Positions 25,447 through 33,605 of a stretch of DNA of 64,000 nucleotides are shown in pieces. This DNA comes from Candidatus Aminicenantota bacterium (GTDB lineage Bacteria; Acidobacteriota; Aminicenantia; Aminicenantales; Saccharicenantaceae). The translations under genes and the position numbers were made by a program. Position 1 is the first letter of the stretch. Every line of letters begins with the position of its first letter. The stretch is taken from the NCBI GenBank assembly GCA_014360005.1, contig JACIYI010000008.1, forward strand, positions 1 to 64,000, in the 5' to 3' direction. The notes under the pieces were generated by a model. That model did not search any database. It was not told the DNA's origin and saw nothing but the letters and a program-made list of their open reading frames with translations.

Positions 25447-26337
25447 TTAACTTACTTTTTCCTTTAGCAGGGGGCGGGTGAGGCAGGTGGGACCGCCCGA
25501 GCCCTTGAAGGCAATTTCCTCACCAGGTAGCTCATAGACAAAGCATCCGGCCTGTCGCAGGCGCTGAGCGGTGACAGGGTTGCCCTTTAGTATGACCACC
25601 CTGCGCGGGCTTATGGCCAGCACGTTGCAGCCCTGGGTGGGGAACTCTTCGTCGGGGGTTTCAACCAGCTCAATGCACCTCTCCCGGAGCAGCTCATACA
25701 AAGCCACTGGCAGGAGTCTTTTATACACAACGGCCAAGTCCACATCCAACAGGCTGATGAAGCTCATAAGGTGAAGGACTTCGCCTGGCCCATTCCAGTA
25801 CGGCAGGTCATAAGCCAGCACTTTTACCCCGAGCGGCCGCAGAATTTCCTGAAGCTGGTTGATGCCTTCCTGGTTGGTCCTGAAGCCGCGGCCGGCGATG
25901 AGAGTCTTTTCATCCAGCCAGAGCAAATCACCGCCTTCGGCAGTAGCCTTTCCGGAAAGCTGCCCGAGAATCGGCACCCCCCAGCTCTCAAGCACCTCCG
26001 CGAAAGCTTCCGGCTCGCCCGCTCTTTCCTTTTTACCCATCTGCAGGATGATGGCCCCAGCCTCGGTGATTAGCACCGGGTCATGGGTGTAGATGGAATC
26101 AAGGGTGGTCCGCTCATCAGCCGGAAGATAAAAAATCTCCGCGCCTTCTTGCCTTAAAATTTCTTCCAGCTGAGAAAATTCTTCTTCAGCCCTTCTCAAA
26201 TCAGGCGGAGCTGTAAACCCAAGCCTCTGCCATTCGCGCTCAATCTTTTCCGCGCTGATAAAAGCCTCAGCCGGCCGCTTGACCACCACCCGGCGCAGCC
26301 GACCAACCATGCTCTGCGCCCCAAATCTTTTTTCCAT
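25447..26337 (-). CDS. arginine deiminase-fold hydrolase (DDAH-like)
   Basis: A 296-residue amidinotransferase-superfamily enzyme. Catalytic features in order: acidic THDP (85-88), substrate-binding EGGD (134-137), GRGFRTNQEG (149-158), the catalytic His region EVLHLMSF (H189) and nucleophile Cys285 in GGPTCLTRP. These match dimethylarginine dimethylaminohydrolase and related arginine/ornithine-forming hydrolases, which split a guanidino group to citrulline or remove ammonia. Cytosolic, no signal peptide. The exact substrate (arginine, methylarginine or a modified amine) cannot be told. Right-hand neighbour of the island. Confidence 0.85.
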   Translation of the reverse strand: MEKRFGAQSMVGRLRRVVVKRPAEAFISAEKIEREWQRLGFTAPPDLRRAEEEFSQLEEILRQEGAEIFYLPADERTTLDSIYTHDPVLITEAGAIILQMGKKERAGEPEAFAEVLESWGVPILGQLSGKATAEGGDLLWLDEKTLIAGRGFRTNQEGINQLQEILRPLGVKVLAYDLPYWNGPGEVLHLMSFISLLDVDLAVVYKRLLPVALYELLRERCIELVETPDEEFPTQGCNVLAISPRRVVILKGNPVTAQRLRQAGCFVYELPGEEIAFKGSGGPTCLTRPLLKEKVS

Positions 26338-26775
26338 GCCTTCATAATAAAGAAAACCTTATCCTCAGGCAAAGTTTATTAAAAAAGTTTTGAATTTGAA
26401 ACTAACTAGAGCAGCTTTGCCCGACAAATAGTGCTTCTAGAAAAGACTGACCCCTCATGTAGCACTATGCCAGCACTAAGTTCTCTTACTAATCGGGCTT
26501 AATAAGATACCTGTATTCTGGTTCCTGCCTCATGATATTCTGGCTAAGGCAAAACGAATATTATTATTGACAATAATTTTTTTAAATTTATAAAATTAAA
26601 GCAGGGGTAAAAAAGAATAACGGGGTAGTCCATTTTTATCGCCCAAGAAAGAAGGTACTCACAGCTTCTGCCAATGGCAAGACCAGAGCCAGAAACAGCC
26701 TGGACTGCGCTGGAGGGTAGAGACCTGGTCGCTGACAGTCTAATGTTGTCTTGAAAAACTGCTTATACAGATTTT
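26338..26775. other. gene-free gap of about 440 bp
   Basis: Between the divergent DDAH-like and TPR genes. A+T-rich at 26560-26600. No structured repeat, tRNA or terminator recognised. Confidence 0.4.
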
Positions 26776-28584
26776 ATGCGGAGAGCAGTTATGTCTGAGG
26801 TATACGGGAAAAAAGCTGCTACCGCCCGCCGGAAGGGCGCGGTTTCCCGGACCAGGCTGGGTCGTTTTCTCCTCGAGCTTCATCGCCGCAAAATTGTGCA
26901 GACACTGGCAGCTTTCATCGGCGGGGGCTGGCTTATCCTTGAGTTTATTCACTGGATACTCATCGACCATTATCATCTACCCGAAGTTCTTCTGGACATA
27001 GCTTTGGTGACTATTATCGGCCTGCTTCTAATAACCCTTACCTGGCGGTGGTTCAAAGGCAGAGAGGTTGGAGCGCGGAAAGTTAAACCTGAACGCCTTC
27101 TCATCCCGGCCCTGGTTATTGCCATCATAACTCTGAATATCTGGCTTGTCCTGAAAATTGAGCGGAAGAGTGTTACCGAAACTGCGCAGGACACCTGGCT
27201 GAATTCAATCGCCGTTCTGCCGTTTGCTGACCTCAGCCAGGCCAAAGATCAAGAATATTTCTGCGAGGGCATGGCTGAGGACATCAGAACGAAATTGACC
27301 AAGCTTGACCCGAGACTCAAAGTCATAGCCAGATACGCCATGTTGCCTTACAGGGATGGCCGAAAATCCGTAAGGGAGGTTGCCCAGGAGCTCGGTGTCA
27401 AAAGTATCCTGGAAGGTAGCGTCCAGAGAGAGGGAAATAGAATTCGGGTCAACGCCCAGCTCATTGATGCAGCCAGCGGAGCTCATATCTGGGCCGAACT
27501 TTATGACCGGGAAGCTGAAAAAGTCTTTGATGTTCAGGATGAAATTTCGCTATCCATTATTGATTCACTTAAACTGAAACTGGCCTCCGGAGCTGCCGAT
27601 TCTCTTAAAGCAGGCCGTCCTCAGAGCTTCCAGGCTTATGAGTATTTCCTTAGAGGTACGGCCATTTCAAGCTCAGCTTACGCTCAGACAGGACAGGAGC
27701 AGGATTTTGAGCGAGCGGTGGAGATGTACCGGAAAGCCCTGGAACTGGACCCGGGGTACGGTAGAGCTTATGCCGGTCTGGCCTGGGTATACAACATCTA
27801 TTTTAGCTATACCGGAAAGCCCGAACTTCCGGCTCAGGTTATGGACTACTGCCTGAAAGCTTATGAGCAATCTCCGGACACGGCCGAGGGTCAGGCTGCT
27901 GGAGGATATTACTATTCAGAGAATGGCGACTTAAATAAAGCCTTTTCTTGCTTCAGGCGGGCTCTGGCGCTGAATCCAAACATGATGGAGATTCTCCACG
28001 TTATCGGACTATATTACTCTGGTCTCGGGCTCTATCCTCAGGCTGTTAAGTTCTATCGTAAGGTGCTTGAGCTGTCACCGGGATTTATCTTAGCAGAGGG
28101 AAACTTAGGCGGTATTTGCCTTTCTGCTGGAGACCTGGATTGTGCTGAATACTACATTAAGAAGGTCATAGATTTCATACCTCATCGTGCTGTTTACATA
28201 ATTGATTATGCTAATTTACTCATTCGTCAGGGACGGTTGGAAGAGGCCGAGAAGCTTCTGGACCGGTCCGAGTCCATTTTGCCTGCCTTAAAGTCTCAAG
28301 AACTTATTCCTTGCCGGGCGATTCTTTATGCTGCCATGGGGAAAAGAGAAGCAGCCCTGGCTCTGGCAGGTTCTCCTGAGGTCTATGCCCTGCTGGGGAT
28401 GAAGGATAAAGCGTTAGAAGCACTCGAACGCCCAGACCGAACACAATCTATAGAATACACCTATCTTGACCTCCTTCATAACAAACACTTTGACTCACTC
28501 CGCCAGGACCCACAATTCCAGACTATCCTTGCCCGCCGCAAGGCTGAATACGATAGGCGCATCAAGAAATATGGCGATCTTTAA
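26776..28584 (+). CDS. TolB-like (FlgO/AC-type) N-terminal domain plus TPR repeat membrane protein
   Basis: A 602-residue inner-membrane protein. Three hydrophobic helices (about 38-60, 70-92, 110-128) anchor it. The soluble part starts IAVLPFADLSQAKDQEYFCE, then ILEGSVQREGNRIRVNAQLI, the TolB-N/FlgO-like beta-rich domain common in Acidobacteriota and Aminicenantes regulators. After about residue 280 come several TPR units (EMYRKALELDPGYGRAYAGL and similar) running to the C-terminus. Usually such proteins also have an N-terminal winged helix or kinase; here membrane helices take its place. Start may be ATG 26776 or MSEVYG at 26791. Role unknown, perhaps signalling or protein scaffolding. Confidence 0.75.
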   Translation: MRRAVMSEVYGKKAATARRKGAVSRTRLGRFLLELHRRKIVQTLAAFIGGGWLILEFIHWILIDHYHLPEVLLDIALVTIIGLLLITLTWRWFKGREVGARKVKPERLLIPALVIAIITLNIWLVLKIERKSVTETAQDTWLNSIAVLPFADLSQAKDQEYFCEGMAEDIRTKLTKLDPRLKVIARYAMLPYRDGRKSVREVAQELGVKSILEGSVQREGNRIRVNAQLIDAASGAHIWAELYDREAEKVFDVQDEISLSIIDSLKLKLASGAADSLKAGRPQSFQAYEYFLRGTAISSSAYAQTGQEQDFERAVEMYRKALELDPGYGRAYAGLAWVYNIYFSYTGKPELPAQVMDYCLKAYEQSPDTAEGQAAGGYYYSENGDLNKAFSCFRRALALNPNMMEILHVIGLYYSGLGLYPQAVKFYRKVLELSPGFILAEGNLGGICLSAGDLDCAEYYIKKVIDFIPHRAVYIIDYANLLIRQGRLEEAEKLLDRSESILPALKSQELIPCRAILYAAMGKREAALALAGSPEVYALLGMKDKALEALERPDRTQSIEYTYLDLLHNKHFDSLRQDPQFQTILARRKAEYDRRIKKYGDL

Positions 28585-28820
28585 GATTGAGGACAACCCG
28601 GCCGTTAAATTAAAAATATGTGGGGGAAGGTTCATAATGAAGCAAAGCTAAAACCCGAGCAACCTGGCCGGCTTCTTATGGGGTTAGCATCTTATCCATA
28701 AGGTGAATTATTTTCAAGGTTAAGAAGTGGTAGATATTTTGCTTAATTAATAACTGTATGATAATTCCATAATTGGAGCCTGGCAAGATTGAGAGAAATC
28801 ATCTGATTGGAGGGGTAAAT

Positions 28821-29966
28821 ATGAAAGGGATCGTTGCCTTGAAAGATATTGCTTGGGAAGGGGTTGTTATTGGCATTTTTGTGCTCTCTTTCCTGTTTTT
28901 CCCGGCCTGCAAGAAGGGCGATAAGGTAGAAATAAAAACAGAGAATGGTGTCACGGTGGTTTACAATCCTAAAAACCCGGCGCCACGGCGTGGTTTTCCG
29001 ACCACTTTATCAATAAAAGAGGACCTGTCACTGGGAGCTAAAGAAGAGAGCAGAGAATCAATGTTGTTAGAGCCCGCCGTTGTTGATGCCGACGAGGCCG
29101 GCAACATCTATGTCCTTGACCGTAAGGCGGTTCAGATTAAAGTTTTCGACCCGGAGGGAAACTTTTTGAGGGCCATTGGACGAAGCGGCCAGGGACCAGG
29201 CGAGTTTCAGGGCATCCGCTATTTTCAGATAACGCCGCAGAAGAATATCCTGGCTACCGACCCTACGTCGCGCCGGGTGACCATCTTCAGCCTGGACGGC
29301 CAGTTTAAAAAAGATCTTTCTACCGGGAAAATGTGGATGTTCTTGAGTGCGAAAATGGCGCCAAACGGAGATATTGTTGGCAGCCATACAATAATGGACC
29401 AGGAAGCCAGGACCGAGCTGGTGCGGTTTAATGCTAACATGGAACCTGTAACCACTGTGGCCAGCGTCCCTATAGCCAGATATCCAGTTTTCAACCCCTA
29501 TTTTCCTCGTATTAATTTTGACCTGACTCCAGAAGGGAATGTCATTTGGGGGCTAACTACCGAGTACGAATTTAAGGTGGCAAATCGGGACGGGAAAGTT
29601 ATCAGGAAAATCGTCAAGAAGTACGAACCTGAATTTCTTACTCAGAAGGACAAGAACGAAAGGGCAAAAGAACTGTGGGGCAATGAGGAGACCCCTCCAG
29701 ATGTGCAGGTCGAATGGCCCAAGTATTTTCCGCCCGTTGAAGATTTCATCCTGGATGATCGGGGCTGGCTTTTTGTCAGACCTTTCGTGAAAGAAAAAAC
29801 GGTCGGAGGAGTCCCTTATGATGTTTTTGACGCCGAGGGAAAGTATATAGCCAGAGTTTCCCTGCCCGCCAGGGCCCGAAGAATTAAAAGCGGTAAGCTG
29901 TATACAATTGAAGAAGACAAAGAAGGCTTGCTCCACGTCAAGCGCTACACAATGGAGTGGAAATGA
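28821..29966 (+). CDS. lipoprotein six-bladed beta-propeller (NHL-type)
   Basis: About 381 residues from ATG 28821, chosen because GGAGGGG lies 6 bp upstream and a lipoprotein signal follows (hydrophobic IFVLSFLFFPAC, cysteine of the lipobox near residue 26). The mature protein has repeated blades with NHL-like motifs: AGNIYVLDRKAVQIKVFDPE, FLRAIGRSGQGPGEFQGIR, then TSRRVTIFSLDGQF. Such paralogues are abundant in Candidatus Aminicenantes and Bacteroidetes (6-bladed beta-propeller lipoproteins). Likely anchored to the outer membrane and periplasmic or surface exposed; binding partner unknown. Confidence 0.8.
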   Translation: MKGIVALKDIAWEGVVIGIFVLSFLFFPACKKGDKVEIKTENGVTVVYNPKNPAPRRGFPTTLSIKEDLSLGAKEESRESMLLEPAVVDADEAGNIYVLDRKAVQIKVFDPEGNFLRAIGRSGQGPGEFQGIRYFQITPQKNILATDPTSRRVTIFSLDGQFKKDLSTGKMWMFLSAKMAPNGDIVGSHTIMDQEARTELVRFNANMEPVTTVASVPIARYPVFNPYFPRINFDLTPEGNVIWGLTTEYEFKVANRDGKVIRKIVKKYEPEFLTQKDKNERAKELWGNEETPPDVQVEWPKYFPPVEDFILDDRGWLFVRPFVKEKTVGGVPYDVFDAEGKYIARVSLPARARRIKSGKLYTIEEDKEGLLHVKRYTMEWK

Positions 29967-30321
29967 AGTTACAGGAACATAAATCCAGCTGGTGTGATTT
30001 TTAGTTTATTAAGAGCGAGAAGTGGGGTTTTAAAAGAAATGAGCTGGCTTCTCTCTTTTTGCCAGGAAATTTGCTATAAAGAGAGATTTCATTCATTTGC
30101 TCCGGTTTCAACAGAAAAAAAGGGTTTTACATCATGAGCCATAACCTTTTGCCTTGCTACGGGCTGCTCTGTTTTAAGGCACCGGAGAATGAAAACTTTA
30201 TGGTCAGCCACAGACGGTGCGACCTTTCTGGGTGAAATCTCCTGGATTGACTAAAGTCAACCGAGGTGATAATTTTAGGGCTGCGGTAAATGCCTGAAAT
30301 AATAACAGTGAGGAGTGCGAG
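29967..30321. other. gene-free gap of about 355 bp upstream of purM
   Basis: No gene or riboswitch recognised. A loose GAGAAG ... CTTCTC stem with T-run near 30018-30060 may act as a weak terminator for the propeller gene. Confidence 0.35.
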
Positions 30322-31323
30322 ATGGCGAAGCTTACTTATAAAAAAGCGGGCGTGAACATTGACGAAGCAGATTCTTTTATTCAGAAGATAAAACCGCTGG
30401 TGAAGATGACGGAGCGAGCCGAGGCGCTGGGTTCGATCGGCAGTTTCGGCGGGCTTTTCGCCCCGCGGCTCAAGGGAATGAAAAAGCCGGTCCTGGTTTC
30501 ATCCACTGACGGTGTCGGCACCAAACTCATCATCGCTGACCTGCTCAAAAAATACGACACCATCGGCATTGACCTGGTGGCCATGAACGTAGATGACGTG
30601 GTAGTGCTCGGAGCTGAGCCTCTTTTCTTCCTTGATTACATCGCCTGCGGCCGGCTGGATAAAGACCAGCTGGTTGAGGTGGTGCGGGGAATTGTCCGGG
30701 GGTGCCGCGAGGCCAACTGCGCCCTTATCGGCGGAGAAACGGCCGAGTTGCCTGGCCTCTATGAGCCCGGCAAATGGGACTTAGCCGGCTTCTGCGTGGG
30801 TATCGTGGATGCCGAGAAAATCGTGGACGGGCGTCACTGCCGTGCCGGCGACAAGGTCATCGGGCTAGCTTCCTCGGGCCTCCACAGCAACGGCTATTCT
30901 CTGGCCCGCCGGGTTTTCTCCGAGGAAGAAATCAAGAGCAAATGGGGAAAAGAACTGCTCAAGCCGACCAGGATTTACACCGCTGTCATCTTGGAGGCCC
31001 TGAAGAAGTTTAAAATCAAAGCCATGGCACACATCACGGGCGGCGGTTTTTACGACAACATCCCACGAGTCATTCCCGAAGGGCTTCAGGTGGTCATCCG
31101 TAAAGGCACCTGGCCGGTGCTGCCCATCTTCAACGAAATTCAGCGCCGCGGTCAGGTGGCAGAGCGGGAAATGTACCGCACCTACAACATGGGCATAGGA
31201 ATGACCGTAGTAGTAAGCCCAAAAGACGCCGAGCCGGCTCTTAAGTTCTTCCAGAAGCTCGGCCAGAAAGCCTACCTCATCGGCGAGCTGGTCAAAGGCC
31301 CCCAAGAAGTGGTTATTGAATAG
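30322..31323 (+). CDS. purM: phosphoribosylformylglycinamidine cyclo-ligase
   Basis: A 333-residue AIR synthetase, the fifth step of de novo purine synthesis: FGAM + ATP to AIR. Family hallmarks in order: YKKAGVNIDEAD (start), the glycine-rich GSIGSFGGLFAPR, the Mg-ATP region STDGVGTKLIIADLLKKYDT, IGIDLVAMNVDDVVVLGAEP, EVVRGIVRGCREANCALIGG and GETAELPGLY, and HITGGGFYDNIPRV. Full family length. ATG 30322 follows GAGGAG. No other pur gene is adjacent; tRNA-Ala follows. Confidence 0.97.
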   Translation: MAKLTYKKAGVNIDEADSFIQKIKPLVKMTERAEALGSIGSFGGLFAPRLKGMKKPVLVSSTDGVGTKLIIADLLKKYDTIGIDLVAMNVDDVVVLGAEPLFFLDYIACGRLDKDQLVEVVRGIVRGCREANCALIGGETAELPGLYEPGKWDLAGFCVGIVDAEKIVDGRHCRAGDKVIGLASSGLHSNGYSLARRVFSEEEIKSKWGKELLKPTRIYTAVILEALKKFKIKAMAHITGGGFYDNIPRVIPEGLQVVIRKGTWPVLPIFNEIQRRGQVAEREMYRTYNMGIGMTVVVSPKDAEPALKFFQKLGQKAYLIGELVKGPQEVVIE

Positions 31324-31498
31324 GGCCTCTCGCTGTTTGCCAGATCGGCTGAAAACTAAGCAAATGGGCTAATAGAAAGCAGAACCTTAACTATCAAGTT
31401 TTTAGCTTCGGTTGTCATGGGGGAGCTCCTGGTGTAGTCCGGCAGTGGAAAAACTGATGGTTTAATGGTAAATTTTATATGATTTCTGCTGGTCTCGT

Positions 31499-31574
31499 GG
31501 GCGGTTAGCTCAGCCGGGAGAGCGCGGCGTTCGCAACGCTGAGGTCGGGGGTTCGAGTCCCCTACCGTCCACCA
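31499..31574 (+). tRNA. tRNA-Ala (anticodon CGC)
   Basis: A 76-base cloverleaf with encoded CCA. Acceptor GGGCGGT pairs with ACCGTCC, the D arm is GCTC/GAGC, the anticodon arm is CGGCG-TTCGCAA-CGCTG (anticodon CGC) and the T arm is GGGGG-TTCGAGT-CCCCT. Its first 15 bases, with one base upstream, recur at the edge of the island (17438-17453). Confidence 0.95.
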
Positions 31575-31609
31575 TTTATTTTTACCCTGTTAATTTAGCG
31601 AGGAAGTAA

Positions 31610-32332
31610 ATGCAGAATATCTGGCTTCTGGTGGGAACGGCTGCCACTCTGGGATTTGTTCATACGCTGATTGGCCCCGACCATTACCTGCCGTTTATAG
31701 TGATCAGCCGGGCCAGGAAATGGAGCCTGGCGAAGACCTTGTGGGTTTCTTTCCTGTGCGGGCTGGGCCATGTGCTGAGCTCGGTGGTCCTGGGCTTCCT
31801 GGGCATTGCCCTGGGCATGGCGGTCGGTCACCTGGAGAAAGTTGAATCTGCCAGGGGCAATATCGCCTCCTGGCTGCTCATAGGCTTTGGCCTGGCTTAC
31901 ATGGTCTGGGGTTTGAGGAAGGCTTACCGGTCGCGGCCGCATGAGCATGTTCATTACCATCCGGATGGCGAAGTTCACGTCCATACCCACACCCATGAAA
32001 ACGGACATCTGCACCTGCATGAGAAAGGGGAAGAGGCGGGCGCAAAGAAAAACATCACTCCCTGGGTGTTGTTCCTGATTTTTGTCTTCGGGCCGTGCGA
32101 GCCGCTGATTCCGCTGGTCATGTACCCGGCGGCCCAGCATTCAACGAGCGGTGTGATACTGGTGACGGCGGCTTTTGGCCTGACCACCATCCTGACCATG
32201 CTGACTATCATCAGTCTATCAGCCTGGGGGCTGAGCTTTGTCCGGCTGGGTGTGCTGGAGCGCTATTCCCACGCCCTGGCCGGCGGCCTCATCTTGATTT
32301 CCGGGCTGGCCGTCCAATTCCTCGGTCTCTAA
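31610..32332 (+). CDS. HupE/UreH/NiCoT-like metal or sulfite permease with His-rich loop
   Basis: A 240-residue membrane protein with six or so helices. The first motif GFVHTLIGPDHYLPFI resembles the H-x4-D-H signature of nickel/cobalt permeases (NiCoT, HupE, UreH). A cytoplasmic loop (about 110-145) is rich in His (HEHVHYHPDGEVHVHTHTHE), a probable metal-binding segment. Later helices contain FGPCEPLIPLVMYPA. Some databases place such proteins in sulfite exporter TauE/SafE. Metal transport (Ni, Co or Zn) is the best inference. The stop codon overlaps the left end of REP pair A. Confidence 0.75.
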   Translation: MQNIWLLVGTAATLGFVHTLIGPDHYLPFIVISRARKWSLAKTLWVSFLCGLGHVLSSVVLGFLGIALGMAVGHLEKVESARGNIASWLLIGFGLAYMVWGLRKAYRSRPHEHVHYHPDGEVHVHTHTHENGHLHLHEKGEEAGAKKNITPWVLFLIFVFGPCEPLIPLVMYPAAQHSTSGVILVTAAFGLTTILTMLTIISLSAWGLSFVRLGVLERYSHALAGGLILISGLAVQFLGL

Positions 32333-32650
32333 AAATCGGGACACCCTAGATTTTTCCGATTTTTTGATCCCTGAAAAAGAGCACCCGACTGCTTATGGCA
32401 AACCTTTTCCCCGCCCTGGATTCAGGTTTGGGCAGTTTGGTCTGGCAATCCTGGAGAAAAAGGGGGTTAAAATTCAGTCCAGCCGGATGGCTTCGCTATT
32501 GAAAAAAGGGAGAAAAAAAGATTAAAGTGTTATCTCTGGAGAAATTAAATAGAATAATTAGTAGGCTCGTCTTCTAACCAGGCACCAGAGGATGGGTTGA
32601 GGCTGTTGATTGGGGAATAAATAGGAAAAATGTAGGGTGTCCCGAATTTT
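32331..32650. repeat. REPIN/MITE-like element A (inverted REP pair)
   Basis: The left end 32331-32365 (AAAAATCGGGACACCCTAGA and T-rich tail) and right end 32617-32650 are about 35-bp inverted repeats of each other. The left end itself folds (AAAAATCGG with CCGATTTTT). It starts on the stop codon of the upstream permease. The interior shares a motif with element B (AAAAGAGCACC-Y-G-R-CTGC). Confidence 0.75.
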
Positions 32651-32665
32651 GGGGTGCTGCAGAGG

Positions 32666-33133
32666 ATGAAATTCATCGCCGATTGCATGGTCGGAAAATT
32701 AGCCCGCTGGCTGCGTCTCCTGGGATTTGACGTGGCTTATTATTCAAGAATTGATGACGACGAACTCATCAGCCTGGCCCGGAAAGAACGCCGTATAATT
32801 CTGACCCGCGACCATGAGCTGCTTAAAAAAGCCCGCAGAACAAAGTCACTCCAGAAAAAAACCCTGCTCATAGAAAACGAACACTGGGAACAGCAAGTGG
32901 AGCAGGTCCTTGACCATTTCCAGCTGCGCCAGAAAGTTGACCCTAACTCCCGCTGCCTGGAGTGCAACCATAAACTAAAATTCCTGCCCAAATCCCGGGC
33001 CAAAAATCTGGTCCCGCCCTTCGTTTATGAAAAAGCGGATTCCTTTGCCCTGTGCCCTTCTTGTGGCCGCGTTTTCTGGAAGGGAACCCACTTCCGAGAC
33101 ATGGAAAAGAAGCTAGCTCGTTTCCTTAAATGA
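32666..33133 (+). CDS. Mut7-C (PIN-like) RNase domain protein with zinc ribbon
   Basis: A 155-residue protein of the Mut7-C/DUF82 family. ATG 32666 gives the canonical start MKFIADCMVGKLARWLRLLG; an upstream GTG (32654) is less likely. The PIN-like part has acidic residues in IADCM, RIDDDEL and IILTRDHELL. The C-terminal half is a zinc ribbon with RCLECNHKL and ALCPSCGRVFWKG. Members are suspected RNases or RNA-binding proteins; no enzymatic role is firm. The gene is bracketed by two REP-type elements. Confidence 0.85.
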   Translation: MKFIADCMVGKLARWLRLLGFDVAYYSRIDDDELISLARKERRIILTRDHELLKKARRTKSLQKKTLLIENEHWEQQVEQVLDHFQLRQKVDPNSRCLECNHKLKFLPKSRAKNLVPPFVYEKADSFALCPSCGRVFWKGTHFRDMEKKLARFLK

Positions 33134-33203
33134 GAATTTTGTTTTTCTTTTTCCCGGGAACGGGGTGTCCATAAACTTAAACATCCCACGCTCTAATAAC
33201 TAT

Positions 33204-33507
33204 AAAAATCGGGACATCCTAGATATTTCCTATTTTATAGGTCCATGTAAAAGAGCACCTGGCTGCCTAAGGCTAAATTTTTTTTCAACATCTACTAAGG
33301 TCCTGGTAATACAGCCTGATCATCCTGAAGAAAAGAAAAAAGTAGGAAAAATGAAAAATCATAAGTAGCATCATCTGCTTTCTTGGTAAAAAATGATGGA
33401 TCTGGACGGTCGATTGGGTGTAAGAATAAGAAAAATGTAGGGTGTTCCCAATTTTTTAGTAATTTTTTCAGGCAAAAAATAGGAAAAATCTAGGGTGTCC
33501 CCAATTT
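33204..33507. repeat. REPIN/MITE-like element B plus extra REP end
   Basis: Left end 33204-33237, right end 33426-33457, and a second right-type end at 33474-33507, within a 472-bp gene-free gap. The interior begins AAAAGAGCACCTGGCTGC, matching element A, so the two are copies of one family. Confidence 0.7.
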
Positions 33508-33605
33508 GCTATTTGACGGGCCTGTAATTTTATTTGTCTGGTTTGACTAAATTTGCCCTTTTAAGTTATTTTTGAGAAGCTCTTAGATCAACCGGGGAGG
33601 GGCAA

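Noticed and set aside
33165-33368. 67-codon plus-strand ORF inside REP element B
   Set aside because: Lies within a repeat with no coding signature.
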